From Methylobacterium persicinum (lineage in GTDB: Bacteria; Pseudomonadota; Alphaproteobacteria; Rhizobiales; Beijerinckiaceae): a stretch of DNA of 64,000 nucleotides. This document shows, one piece after another, positions 21,314-29,690 of this stretch (positions within the stretch are counted from its first letter, which is position 1; each line of letters opens with the position of its first letter). Under the pieces are notes generated by a model. The model was not told where the DNA came from, did no database searches, and was given only the letters and a program-made list of their open reading frames with translations. Position numbers and translations under genes: made by a program. The stretch covers positions 1 through 64,000 of the forward strand of contig NZ_BPQX01000015.1 in NCBI RefSeq assembly GCF_022179525.1, given 5' to 3'.

Positions 21314-22759
21314 TCAGCCACGTCCCACCCTGGGCCGAAACATCCGCCCGAAGCGCCGCCCTCCTGCAATCAACCCGGTCAGCGCAATCCCCGCGCCGAC
21401 GAGATTCAGGGCCCACTGCGCTGAGAACCGCCAGAAAGGACGGGTGGAAAGGCCCGGGATATCGAGCCGGTGGAACGCGTCGAACAGCCAGCGATTGGCT
21501 CGGCCGGAGCGATCAAGCCGGTTGAGCAATGTGCCGTCCCGCGGATCGATATGCAGCCACGTGGCGGCCGGATCGTCGAAGGTCAGGCGCAGCACCGGGA
21601 GCGGCCGATCGGACCCGTTCGGAGACCAATAGGCGTCGTACGTCGCAACCAGCTTGGCCTCGGTGAGATGTCCGCCGGGCATCCTTGCTGCCGCCTCCAG
21701 CGTCGCTGAATCCGGCCCGGGGCCGCCGCCGAGGTCCGTTGCCGCTGGCCCCCCGGCGGTCTCCCGCACCATCCACCAGCGGCCGCCGATGGGCGCGAAG
21801 TGCAGCGTCGCGAGGCTGGGGCCGGCGAGCCGATGAAGTTCGGCCACCGATACCCCGAGCGCGCCGGGGTGTCCGGCATAGGCGTTGCGCACGGCTTCAG
21901 GGGGTGTCGTCGACGAGAACCAACGGTTCGGATTCATCGAAAGCCAACCGCTCACGATGAAGCAAACCAGGCTCACGCCTCCGGCCATCCCGATGAGGTG
22001 GTGCCACAGGGCGAGGCCGCGGTAGGGGCTGACCCCTCCGCCGCGATAGCGGTTCCGCAGCCGCAGCCGCCACACCCCCACGCTGAGCCCAGTCACAGCC
22101 GTTACGCTCGCGATGGCCGAGAGCCACAGCAGCGCTTGCCGCCACGCCTCCGGCCGCGCACGCAGGGGCGTGAGATAGATCCAGTGCGTGACGGCACCAA
22201 GCCAGTTCCAGCCCCGCTGCCAGCGGGTCGTGACGAGGGCGACCTCTCCGGTGGGCACCGAAACATAGACCTCATACCCGGCCGGATCCCCCAGGGCGAC
22301 TTTGATGAAGGGGCGCAGGGGATCGTAACGGGCAGTGACGGTCCACTGGTCACGCGACACGCGGCTGGCCTTGCCGCCACCCGCGATGCGCACGGCTTCT
22401 GCGGCGTCGAGGGGGCCCAGGCGCTCCCCGGTCCGGGCGGACACCGTGAGGGGAATGCCGTCCGGCCCGGCAATCCGATAGACGGGCTTATCGGCCCGCA
22501 TCTCCAGCCTGAAGCCGGCCCGGACATCCGGTGAGCCGGCCGCCGCAAGGGCGGCGTCGGGGCCGATCACCACCTTGTCCCAGGCGATCGGCGCGAGGCG
22601 TTCGAGCCGCTCCGCGCGGGTGAGATGCGGGAACGGCACGTACAGCATCACCAACCCGGATCCGATCCAGAGCGCGAAGAGCAGGCCGGTGCCGATCCCA
22701 AACCAGCGATGGCCGAGGAGCAGCCACCGCTTCCCCCGCTTTCCGACGCGGCTCACCAC
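21314..22759 (-). CDS. PepSY-domain membrane protein (iron-regulated / putative ferric-chelate reductase type)
   Basis: 481-residue inner-membrane protein of the PepSY-associated TM family. Hydrophobic segments are near the N-terminus (WFGIGTGLLFALWIGSGLVM), in the middle (LLWLSAIASVTAVTGLSVGV; HHLIGMAGGVSLVCFIVSGW) and at the C-terminus (GAGIALTGLIAGG). Conserved His are in HRWFG and LWHHLIG. Relatives such as PiuB/FsqB accompany TonB-dependent receptors and are thought to reduce or release metal from imported chelates. Its GTG start overlaps the receptor's stop codon, so translation is coupled. Confidence 0.85.
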   Translation of the reverse strand: MVSRVGKRGKRWLLLGHRWFGIGTGLLFALWIGSGLVMLYVPFPHLTRAERLERLAPIAWDKVVIGPDAALAAAGSPDVRAGFRLEMRADKPVYRIAGPDGIPLTVSARTGERLGPLDAAEAVRIAGGGKASRVSRDQWTVTARYDPLRPFIKVALGDPAGYEVYVSVPTGEVALVTTRWQRGWNWLGAVTHWIYLTPLRARPEAWRQALLWLSAIASVTAVTGLSVGVWRLRLRNRYRGGGVSPYRGLALWHHLIGMAGGVSLVCFIVSGWLSMNPNRWFSSTTPPEAVRNAYAGHPGALGVSVAELHRLAGPSLATLHFAPIGGRWWMVRETAGGPAATDLGGGPGPDSATLEAAARMPGGHLTEAKLVATYDAYWSPNGSDRPLPVLRLTFDDPAATWLHIDPRDGTLLNRLDRSGRANRWLFDAFHRLDIPGLSTRPFWRFSAQWALNLVGAGIALTGLIAGGRRFGRMFRPRVGRG

Positions 22760-24951
22760 GACACCGTGTAGGCGACCTCGAAGGATCGGGGCCGGCCGAG
22801 GAGCCAGTTGGTGCCCACCCCGTCCACGGCGTTGCCGCTGATGGCGTAGACCTTGTCGAACAGGTTGTAGACCCGAAGGGACAAGCGCGACTGTGCCGTG
22901 ACCTGATGGTCGAGGACGAGGTTCACCAAAGTGTAGGCCGGGCGCCGGGCCGTGTTGCCGAAGTCACTGTAGACCTGACCGACATTCTGCAGGCCGACCC
23001 TGGCGGTCCAGTCCCGGACTGGATCCCAGCTCAGCCACAGGTTGGCGATACGTTCGGGAACGTCGAGGGGCTGGTTCCCGGCGTAGGACACGGCGACGCC
23101 ATTCACGGTCTGGGTGAAGTTGTCGTACTGCGCATGCAGCAGGGCGAGGTTGCCGTCGAGGCGCCAGCCGGGCGCGATGGCCCAACCCAGGGCGAGTTCG
23201 ACACCCTGCGAGGACTGGCTCCCGACCTGGACCCCGACGGCGGACGAGCCGGGCAGTCGGGAAATCAGGTTGTTCTTGACGATGCGATAGCCGGCCAGCG
23301 TCCATTCCAGCGCACCGGCAAAGGCCACCCCCTTCGCGCCCACCTCGATCTGGTCGCCGGTGGCGAGCTTGAAGCCCGCGAGTGATTGCGACAGCGTGAT
23401 GAGGCTGCCCACGGGATCCGTGGCGACGCTGTACTGGGCATAGAGCGCACTGTCCGGCGTCGGGTTGTAGACGAGGCCGAAACGGTAGCCGAGGGCGTGG
23501 AACGTCCGGTCGAACTGCGCGCCCGTTTGGAGATCTTCCCGGTGCAGGGTCGGCACGTCGAACCGCACCCCCGTGAGGAAGGACAGCCGGTCCGTCAGCT
23601 GCAGCCGGTCCTCGGCGAAGACCGAAACCTGCGTCGTCCGGGTCGCGTAGGCGGGTACGGCCCGGCCGTCCTGCGGGAACAGGCCGGGATCGTAGCCGGT
23701 GAGGAGGACGCTCGTGCTCTGATCGAAGTAGAAGTTGTTGGTGTGCCGGAAATCGATCCGGTTCACATCGAATCCGGCAACGAACTGGTTGGGCCGCCCG
23801 AGGATGTCGCCGCGGAAGGTCGCGTCGAGGCGGTCTCCGATCTGTTCCTGGCTATGATAGATCTCCAGGTAATCCGACCTGTCCACCAGGCCGGTCTGAC
23901 GGTTGAACGCATATTGCTCGACATCGAGCCAGTGACGGCTGGACGTCAGGCGGTAGGCCGTGTTCCGGATGGTGATGTCGGCGGTGGGCGACCATTCGGA
24001 TTTCAGCTGGGTCCAATTGTCGGCCCAGGTGATCTTCGCATCGTGGACGTTGTAGTTGTTGAACCGGATCAGGTCCGGGATGCGCCCTTCCACGAGGGGC
24101 GTGCCCCAATAGCGCGCCGGCTCCTGGTAGCCCAGATCGTGGGAGAGCGTGACGGCGAAATCCGCGCTCGGCCGGAACAGCAGGGCCGCCGAGACGGCGA
24201 GATTGCGGAAGTCGCCCTCGGGCCGGACCCACCCATCGGCCCGGTTGCCGCTCACGTTCAGACGGTAGGCGAAGGTGTCGCCGAATTCGGCCTGCGCGAT
24301 GCCACCGCCCGAATCGAAGGCGAGCCGGGCCACCCCGTCCGAGCCGACGACGGCCCTGGCCGTATTGATGGGTACGAAGGTCGGCTTCTTCGTCACGACG
24401 TTGATGACGCCGCCGATGGCCCCATCGCCATACAGCACCGAGGACGGGCCGCGCAGGACCTCGATGCGCTCCACATTCCACGTGTCGAAGGGGAAGGTGA
24501 CGGTGCCCGCCCCGACATAGAGACGGGTGCCGTCGTAGAGCTGCTGGATGGAGTTCGGCCCGGCAAAGCCCCGGCTGGTGAAGGCGCCGTTGCCGTTGCC
24601 CGGCGCCGCAATGGTAGTGATGCCCGTGGCGTCCTGGGTCACCGCATCGGCGATCGTATCCTGCCCCCGCAGGCGGGCGGTCTCCCCCGAGACGATGTCG
24701 ACGCTGGCGGGTGTCTCCAGCAGCGTCAGCCCGAGGCGACTCGCGGCCCGGTCGGGCGTTCGGAGGTTGAGGCCGGCGGGCGCCGCGCGGTCCAGACCGA
24801 TACCGGCCTCCCCTTCCACGGAAAGCTGATCGAGGGTCACGGCGTCCTGTGCCTCAGCCTGGGTCATGAGGAGGGCGAGCGGGACCTGGGCGATGACGGC
24901 GGCCAAACGGCGAGTGCGGGATGATCGTATCGGGATAAGCGTCGAAGACAT
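22753..24951 (-). CDS. TonB-dependent outer-membrane receptor, siderophore-receptor type
   Basis: 732 residues from the ATG at 24951 (GGAG eight bases upstream). The signal peptide ends near TQAEAQ. A TonB-box-like VTLDQLSVEG is followed by the plug domain (ETPASVDIVSGETARLRGQD; RGFAGPNSIQQLYDG; VERIEVLRGPSSVLYGDGAIGG is the signature region) and then a 22-strand barrel ending in the terminal aromatic FEVAYTVSW. Sequence style is that of hydroxamate siderophore receptors. The upstream cobalamin riboswitch suggests that a corrinoid or a cobalt chelate may be the cargo. Coupled to the PepSY gene. Confidence 0.9.
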   Translation of the reverse strand: MSSTLIPIRSSRTRRLAAVIAQVPLALLMTQAEAQDAVTLDQLSVEGEAGIGLDRAAPAGLNLRTPDRAASRLGLTLLETPASVDIVSGETARLRGQDTIADAVTQDATGITTIAAPGNGNGAFTSRGFAGPNSIQQLYDGTRLYVGAGTVTFPFDTWNVERIEVLRGPSSVLYGDGAIGGVINVVTKKPTFVPINTARAVVGSDGVARLAFDSGGGIAQAEFGDTFAYRLNVSGNRADGWVRPEGDFRNLAVSAALLFRPSADFAVTLSHDLGYQEPARYWGTPLVEGRIPDLIRFNNYNVHDAKITWADNWTQLKSEWSPTADITIRNTAYRLTSSRHWLDVEQYAFNRQTGLVDRSDYLEIYHSQEQIGDRLDATFRGDILGRPNQFVAGFDVNRIDFRHTNNFYFDQSTSVLLTGYDPGLFPQDGRAVPAYATRTTQVSVFAEDRLQLTDRLSFLTGVRFDVPTLHREDLQTGAQFDRTFHALGYRFGLVYNPTPDSALYAQYSVATDPVGSLITLSQSLAGFKLATGDQIEVGAKGVAFAGALEWTLAGYRIVKNNLISRLPGSSAVGVQVGSQSSQGVELALGWAIAPGWRLDGNLALLHAQYDNFTQTVNGVAVSYAGNQPLDVPERIANLWLSWDPVRDWTARVGLQNVGQVYSDFGNTARRPAYTLVNLVLDHQVTAQSRLSLRVYNLFDKVYAISGNAVDGVGTNWLLGRPRSFEVAYTVSW

Positions 24952-24993
24952 CGGTCGGAACTCCGGCGCGGCAGAGGCCGGCCGCCGCCTCAA

Positions 24994-25013
24994 TGCAATA
25001 TAACAACATTACA
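24994..25013 (-). promoter_or_regulatory. AT-rich imperfect inverted repeat upstream of the TonB receptor
   Basis: On the minus strand TGTAATGTTGTTATATTGCA, with outer halves TG(T/C)AAT..ATT(G/A)CA. It sits 43 bases before the receptor start in an AT-rich pocket of otherwise GC-rich DNA. It could be a -10 region and/or an operator for an iron regulator (Irr, Fur or RirA-type). It does not match a consensus well enough to name one. Confidence 0.3.
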
Positions 25014-25169
25014 CTTCCAGTCCCGTACGAGGTTGTTCACCGGACTCGGTGGCCACGCAGGGGCGCCCCGGTGCGCTCGCTGGCGCCAGGGACTGTCATG
25101 GACGAAGAGGGGTCGGCACGGGGATCGCGGGCGCGCTTTGGTGTGGCACGTCACCGCGAACGAGGCCGC

Positions 25170-25194
25170 GGCATCCGTCCGACAGGACGGTGCC
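25170..25194 (-). other. Hairpin between riboswitch and receptor gene
   Basis: Minus strand GGCACCGTCC / GGACGGATGCC around TGTC. It lies about 50 bases downstream of the riboswitch aptamer. It might be part of the expression platform, but there is no U-tract and it is far from the start codon. Confidence 0.3.
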
Positions 25195-25242
25195 TCGACA
25201 CCCGCCAGGACACCCCGCCCAGCGCGTTTCGCGTGTGACCAC

Positions 25243-25428
25243 GGCTGACGGCAGGTCTCCTGGCTCACGGGTCGTCGCCGTTCCACCGTCTTCCCGGGCT
25301 GACCCGCCCAGTGACATGAGGTGGTGGAAAAGCTCGCCGCTTACAGTTGCGGGGGCAGCCGCGGCTTCGGGCAAGTGCCCTCACCACGTTCCCTTTTGAT
25401 CCCCGAAGGGAACCGTCACGGTCAAGCT
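25243..25428 (-). ncRNA. Cobalamin riboswitch (adenosylcobalamin aptamer)
   Basis: Reading the minus strand, the conserved blocks appear in order: AAAGGGAACGTGGTGA, then GCCCCCGCAACTGTAAGCGG with the ACTGT core, then the CACTGGGCGGG arm, CCCGGGAAGACGGTGG, and finally the B12 box GAGCCAGGAGACCTGCC. Size (about 185 nt) and order fit the cobalamin aptamer closely. The first gene downstream on this strand is the TonB-dependent receptor, about 290 bases away, then the PepSY gene. In known cases adenosylcobalamin binding represses the downstream uptake or synthesis gene. Confidence 0.93.
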
Positions 25429-25612
25429 AGGCGAGTGCGACCCCTCCGGTCAACGCGTCCGCGGCGGTTATTCCGCCCTGTCCGCAGGCTGGAGGCTTTG
25501 CCGGGTACGCCGGGCGATGCTATGCGGCGACCATCCCTTTCATTTGGCCGGCCCTCGGCTCCGGGACGGAACGCCGGCAGCATTCTCCGGTGCGCGAGAC
25601 GGGCTACCGCTC

Positions 25613-27007
25613 ATGAGTACACGACCTCCCCGCCGCGGGGGCCCTTCCGGCGGCACAGGCCGCCCCGATGGTCGGCCGGGCCGGCCATCAGCCTTCCGGG
25701 CGCCCCGCGCCGGCACCGGGCCTCGCACCAGCGCCAAGGACGCCGCCGAGCGCGCCGCCCGCGCCCGCGGCGACGATGCCGGCGAACGGTCCCCCTGGAT
25801 CCCTGCCGCCGAGCCGGCCCCCAGGCCGGCGCAGGCACGACCCAAGCGCGAAGCGCCCGCGGACAGGGGCCCGGCTCGCCGAAACGAGGCCGCGGCGCGC
25901 ACGGATGCGGCGCCAGCCAGATCCGGCCGTCCGCCGAAGGCCGGCGCCGAGGTGCCGGCCGCGGGTCCGACGCGGCGCGAGCAGCGGGCTGCGGCGTCCG
26001 CCACCCTCGCCTCCGGCGTGCAGACGCTGACGGTGGAGACGGACGAGGCGGGCATGCGCATCGACCGCTTTCTCACCGCGCGGTTCCCCCAGCTTCCGTT
26101 CACGCGGGTGCAGAGCATCGTCCGTAAGGGCGAGCTTCGGGTGGATGGCAAACGGGCCAAGCCCAACGACCGGCTGGAGCCGGGCATGAGCGTGAGGGTA
26201 CCGCCCCTTCGCCTCGACCAGCCCACCGAGCGGCCGCGCAACGCCGCCCGTGAAGCGGATGACGCAGACTTCCTGCGCAGCCTGATCCTCTACGAGGATG
26301 CGGACATGATGGTGCTGAACAAGCCCTTCGGTCTCGCTGTGCAGGGCGGGTCGGGCACGGTGCGGCACGTCGATGGCCTCCTCGACGCCCTCACCGGACC
26401 GGACGGGCAGAAGCCGCGCCTCGTCCACCGCCTGGACAAGGACACGGCCGGCTGCCTCATCATCGCCAAGACGCGCGTGGCCGCCTCGACGCTGGCCAAG
26501 AGCTTCCGCTCCCGGGCCGCCCGGAAGATCTACTGGGCCCTGACGGCAGGCGTGCCCCGGGTGCGCCAGGGGCGGATCTCGACCTACCTTGCCAAGGACG
26601 AGCCGACGGATGCCGACGCGCGCATGCGGGTGGCCAAGCACGGCGACGAGGGGGCGAGCCATGCCCTGACCTATTACGCGACGGTCGATCAGGCGGCGCA
26701 GAAGGTCTCGTGGTTGTCGTTCAAGCCCGTGACGGGGCGGACCCATCAGCTGCGTGCCCACGCCGCCCATATCGGCCATCCGATCGTCGGGGACCCCAAA
26801 TATTTCTCGATCGAGAACTGGGAGCTGCCCGGCGGCATCCAGAACCGCCTCCACCTCCTCGCCCGGCGGATCGTGATTCCCCACCCGCGGACCGGCCGCC
26901 CCGTGGACGTGAGCGCCCCCCTCCCCCCGCACATGGCGCAGAGCTGGAACCTGCTGGGCTTCGACGCCGGCCGCTACGATCCGGTGGTCGACGCACCGGA
27001 AGATTGA
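25613..27007 (+). CDS. RluC-type 23S rRNA pseudouridine synthase with long low-complexity N-terminus
   Basis: 464 residues. Residues 1 to about 140 are a basic, Ala/Pro/Arg-rich disordered stretch. An S4 domain follows (DEAGMRIDRFLTARFPQLPF ... KGELRVDGKRAKPNDRLEPG), then the catalytic RsuA/RluA domain with VLNKPFGLAVQGG, the catalytic-Asp motif HRLDKDTAGCL and the GRTHQLRAHAAHIGHPIVGD signature. RluC makes pseudouridines at 955, 2504 and 2580 in E. coli 23S rRNA; the exact target here is inferred from family only. ATG at 25613 chosen because the upstream open frame shows no conserved sequence. Confidence 0.88.
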   Translation: MSTRPPRRGGPSGGTGRPDGRPGRPSAFRAPRAGTGPRTSAKDAAERAARARGDDAGERSPWIPAAEPAPRPAQARPKREAPADRGPARRNEAAARTDAAPARSGRPPKAGAEVPAAGPTRREQRAAASATLASGVQTLTVETDEAGMRIDRFLTARFPQLPFTRVQSIVRKGELRVDGKRAKPNDRLEPGMSVRVPPLRLDQPTERPRNAAREADDADFLRSLILYEDADMMVLNKPFGLAVQGGSGTVRHVDGLLDALTGPDGQKPRLVHRLDKDTAGCLIIAKTRVAASTLAKSFRSRAARKIYWALTAGVPRVRQGRISTYLAKDEPTDADARMRVAKHGDEGASHALTYYATVDQAAQKVSWLSFKPVTGRTHQLRAHAAHIGHPIVGDPKYFSIENWELPGGIQNRLHLLARRIVIPHPRTGRPVDVSAPLPPHMAQSWNLLGFDAGRYDPVVDAPED

Positions 27008-27125
27008 ACGGGCGCGACGCGTCGCTCCGGGGCGGATGGCTTGGCAACGGGCGCGCCCGCCTCATATGCTGCAGCGCTTAGCTGCACCTGTGCCAGCCGC
27101 GCCCCCGACGGTCGAGATCCTGAGA

Positions 27126-27524
27126 ATGAAGCTCGCGACTTTGGCCTGCCTCGCCGCCCTGTGCGTGACCGCGCCGCTGGCGTCTGCGGCGCCGGGCGAA
27201 CCGGCACCGGCCGAGCAGACCCGCAAGGAACCCGCCGTCGCGCCGCAGAAGCCCGCTGCCGCCAAGCCGGAGCCCGCCGCCGCTCGCACCGAGCCCCGGA
27301 CCGAGGCGGCCCGTACCGAGCGGCCGGGGACCGCCCCCGCCGTCACCGGCCGGGACCGGCGTCGGCGTTCCTACGCGGCGTGCAACCGCGCCTCCCATCA
27401 GCGGGGCTACCGGGGCGGCAAGCGCCGCCGTTTCCTGATCCGCTGCCGCCTCGGCTACGAGCGCACCCGCACGCCTCAGCATCAGGCCCCCGTCCCCGCG
27501 CCAGCACCGGTCCGCAAGCCGTGA
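27126..27524 (+). CDS. Small exported basic protein with Pro/Ala linker
   Basis: 132 residues. A clear signal peptide, MKLATLACLAALCVTAPLAS, is followed by AAP, then a Glu/Pro/Ala/Arg-rich linker. The C-terminal basic module contains two Cys: YAACNRASHQRGYRGGKRRR then FLIRCRLGYER. The spaced Cys pattern faintly recalls PsiF-type repeats, but the match is weak. Located 119 bases after the pseudouridine synthase and 49 before the HAD gene. Function not recognised. Confidence 0.6.
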   Translation: MKLATLACLAALCVTAPLASAAPGEPAPAEQTRKEPAVAPQKPAAAKPEPAAARTEPRTEAARTERPGTAPAVTGRDRRRRSYAACNRASHQRGYRGGKRRRFLIRCRLGYERTRTPQHQAPVPAPAPVRKP

Positions 27525-27573
27525 CACCGCGAGCCGCCGGCCCCCGCCATCGAACGGCAGGACGGGTCCGGCG

Positions 27574-28236
27574 ATGAGGCTCGTCGTCTTCGACGTGGAC
27601 GGGACCCTCGTCGACAGCCAGCATCTGATCGTCGCCGCACAGGCCGCGGCCTTCGGGGAACTCGGCCTCCCGGCGCCCGAGCGCCGGGTCGCCCTCTCCG
27701 TGGTGGGTCTGTCCCTGCCCCAGGCGTTCCGCCGCCTCGTCGGGGAGGACGGGCCTGTCGAGGAACTCTCCGAGCGCTACAAGCTGGCCTACAACCGTCT
27801 TCGGGTCGACCCGGCTTACGAGGAACCTCTGTTTCCCGGCATGGGCGAGCTTTTGGACCGGCTCCATGCCAGACCGGGCGTGGTCCTCGGGATCGCCACG
27901 GGGAAGTCCCGGCGGGGTGTCGACCGGCTTCTCGCCCATTACGGGTGGGAGGACAGGTTCGTCACCACGCAGACGGCCGACGACGCGGCGTCCAAGCCCG
28001 ATCCCGAGATGCTCCACCGGGCCATGGCGGACGCGGGCACGGCGCCGGACAGCACGGTGATGATCGGCGACACGACGTTCGATATGGCCATGGCCGTGGC
28101 GGCCGGTGTCGCGCCCATCGGGGTCGGCTGGGGCTACCATGCGGCGGGAATCCTGTACCGGGCCGGGGCGGTGACGGTGGCGGACGATGCCTCGACCCTC
28201 GAAGGCATCCTGGCCGGCGGGGCCGAGCTTGAGTGA
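27574..28236 (+). CDS. HAD-superfamily phosphatase (phosphoglycolate phosphatase-like)
   Basis: 220 residues. Motif I is VVFDVDGTLVDS (nucleophile D7, acid D9), motif II is GIATGKSRRG, and motifs III/IV are KPDPEML and MIGDTTFDMAMAVAAGV. The cap is the helical C1 type of Gph/beta-phosphoglucomutase-like enzymes. It removes phosphate from a small metabolite, with 2-phosphoglycolate or similar likely. Short spacing to the ATP12 gene (about 30 bases) suggests co-transcription. Confidence 0.88.
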   Translation: MRLVVFDVDGTLVDSQHLIVAAQAAAFGELGLPAPERRVALSVVGLSLPQAFRRLVGEDGPVEELSERYKLAYNRLRVDPAYEEPLFPGMGELLDRLHARPGVVLGIATGKSRRGVDRLLAHYGWEDRFVTTQTADDAASKPDPEMLHRAMADAGTAPDSTVMIGDTTFDMAMAVAAGVAPIGVGWGYHAAGILYRAGAVTVADDASTLEGILAGGAELE

Positions 28237-28266
28237 GCCCCCTCGCGCCGGGTTGGCGCAGAGATT

Positions 28267-29070
28267 ATGTCGGTGACCATGAGCGACGTGACGCAAGATT
28301 GGCTGGGTCAACCGGGCGACAGTGAGCGGCCGGATCCCGTCCTGGCTGCCCGGACCGGAGCGAAGCCCGCCCTCCCCCGCCGTTTCTACAAGGAAGCCGG
28401 GTTCGCCCCGGCCGAGGGCGGCTTTCGCTTGACCCTCGACGGACGTCCGGCCAACACGCCCGCCCGCAACCCCCTGCTGCTTCCCACTCCCGCCCTGGCC
28501 GAGGCCGTGGCGGTGGAGTGGGGCGCCCAGGAGACGGAGATCGATCCGGCGAGGATGCCGCTGACCCGCCTCGCCAACACGGCGATCGACGGGGTTGCGT
28601 CCCGCCGGGAGGCGGTCGCCGACGATCTCTGCGCCTACGCCCAGACGGACCTTCTCGCCTACCGCGCCGCCGAACCTGACAGGCTGGTCGCAGCGCAGGC
28701 CGCCGCGTGGGATCCGGTCCTCGATTGGGCCTATGACACGTTCGGCGCGCGGCTGATCCTAAGCGAGGGCGTGATGCACGTCACCCAGCCGCCGCTCGCC
28801 GTACAAGCGCTGTCGGATGCGGTCCGGGGCGTTCACGATCCGTTCCGGCTCGCTGCCCTGCATACGCTCACGACCCTCACGGGCTCCTTGATCCTCGCCC
28901 TCGCCTTGCTGCACGGGCAGCTCAGCCCAGAACAGGCCTGGGCAGCCGCTCATGTGGATGAGACCTATCAGGCCGATGTCTGGGGCCGCGACGAGGAGGC
29001 CGAGGCGAGACTCGCCGCCCGCCGGTCGGAGTTCGAGGCCGCCGCCCGGACGATCGCCACGCTCGCGTGA
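28267..29070 (+). CDS. ATP12-family chaperone for F1-ATPase assembly
   Basis: 267 residues. The ATP12 family core is present: PRRFYKEAGFAPAEGGFRLT, LDGRPANTPARNPLLLPTPA, LAEAVAVEWGAQ, and the later WDPVLDWAYDTFGARL with LAALHTLTTLTGSLILALAL. Mitochondrial Atp12 binds free F1 alpha subunits before assembly; alphaproteobacterial homologues are presumed to do the same. It lies about 8 kb from atpHAGDC. An ATG four codons downstream is an equally good start. Confidence 0.9.
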   Translation: MSVTMSDVTQDWLGQPGDSERPDPVLAARTGAKPALPRRFYKEAGFAPAEGGFRLTLDGRPANTPARNPLLLPTPALAEAVAVEWGAQETEIDPARMPLTRLANTAIDGVASRREAVADDLCAYAQTDLLAYRAAEPDRLVAAQAAAWDPVLDWAYDTFGARLILSEGVMHVTQPPLAVQALSDAVRGVHDPFRLAALHTLTTLTGSLILALALLHGQLSPEQAWAAAHVDETYQADVWGRDEEAEARLAARRSEFEAAARTIATLA

Positions 29071-29204
29071 GCGCTGCCCAGCCGAGATGCAAACGAGCAA
29101 CATGATCGCCCGTCTTTTACCATAATCGGGCTGGCGGGACCGGGGCCCTGGCGAACCCGGTCATTATTGCTTTAGCATCGGGCTCGGCAGATTCCGGCGC
29201 TACG

Positions 29205-29516
29205 ATGTCAGCACAAACGCTCAACGAAAACTTCGTCATGGAGGAACTTGCCGCGATCTTCCGCCGGGCGCGGGGGAACCGCGAACCGGAATCCCGTGCC
29301 GCCCTCTTCGAGTCGCTGAGGGACCTTGAACGGCGGGCCCGGTGCAGTGGGATGCCCGAGAGTATTCTCCGCCGGGTCGCCGAAAGCCGTTTCCTGGCGG
29401 GTGTGCTGCGTGAGGCGGTGTCCCCCATCCGCTACCAGAGTGTCCGGGGCACCCGCCATCTCTGGACCGCCGCCCCCGATCTTCAGGCTTCCCGCGAGGC
29501 GATCCTTCAAGGCTAG
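29205..29516 (+). CDS. Hypothetical protein, helical, 103 residues
   Basis: No family was recognised. Sequence is mostly charged helix (ELAAIFRRARGNREPESRAA, then ESLRDLERRARCSGMPESIL) with no signal peptide or membrane segment. Codon usage is normal for the region. An alternative start is the ATG at 29238. It ends right at the left arm of a palindromic repeat. It may be a real short gene, but without homologues this is not certain. Confidence 0.5.
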   Translation: MSAQTLNENFVMEELAAIFRRARGNREPESRAALFESLRDLERRARCSGMPESILRRVAESRFLAGVLREAVSPIRYQSVRGTRHLWTAAPDLQASREAILQG

Positions 29517-29518
29517 CG

Positions 29519-29690
29519 CATTTTCGGGAAGCTTTGGATCGCCTGCTCTCCGTTGCCGCCGTGCCGTCTTTGCGAGCGAAGCGAAGCAATTCAGGGATCC
29601 GCCACATCCGGTCAGGTTCCGCTGCCCTGGATTGCTTCGCTGTCGCTCGCAAAGACAGTTAGACGGGCGTTCCAGATGATACGAAAACAG
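29519..29690. repeat. Interspersed palindromic repeat, type A, copy 3; overlaps the 3' end of the peroxidase gene
   Basis: Core arms CGTCTTTGCGAGCGAAGCGA and complement at 29565-29656, with a spacer almost identical to copy 1. Outer arms pair imperfectly (TTTTCGGGAAGCTTTGGATC on the left against the region ending GATACGAAAAC on the right), and the left flank matches copy 2. The right arm encodes the last nine or so codons and stop of the glutathione peroxidase gene. Confidence 0.8.

Noticed and set aside
24990-25286. 98-codon minus-strand frame overlapping the riboswitch
   Set aside because: Much of it overlaps the B12-box end of the cobalamin aptamer, and the peptide has no family match, a common artefact of riboswitch sequence.
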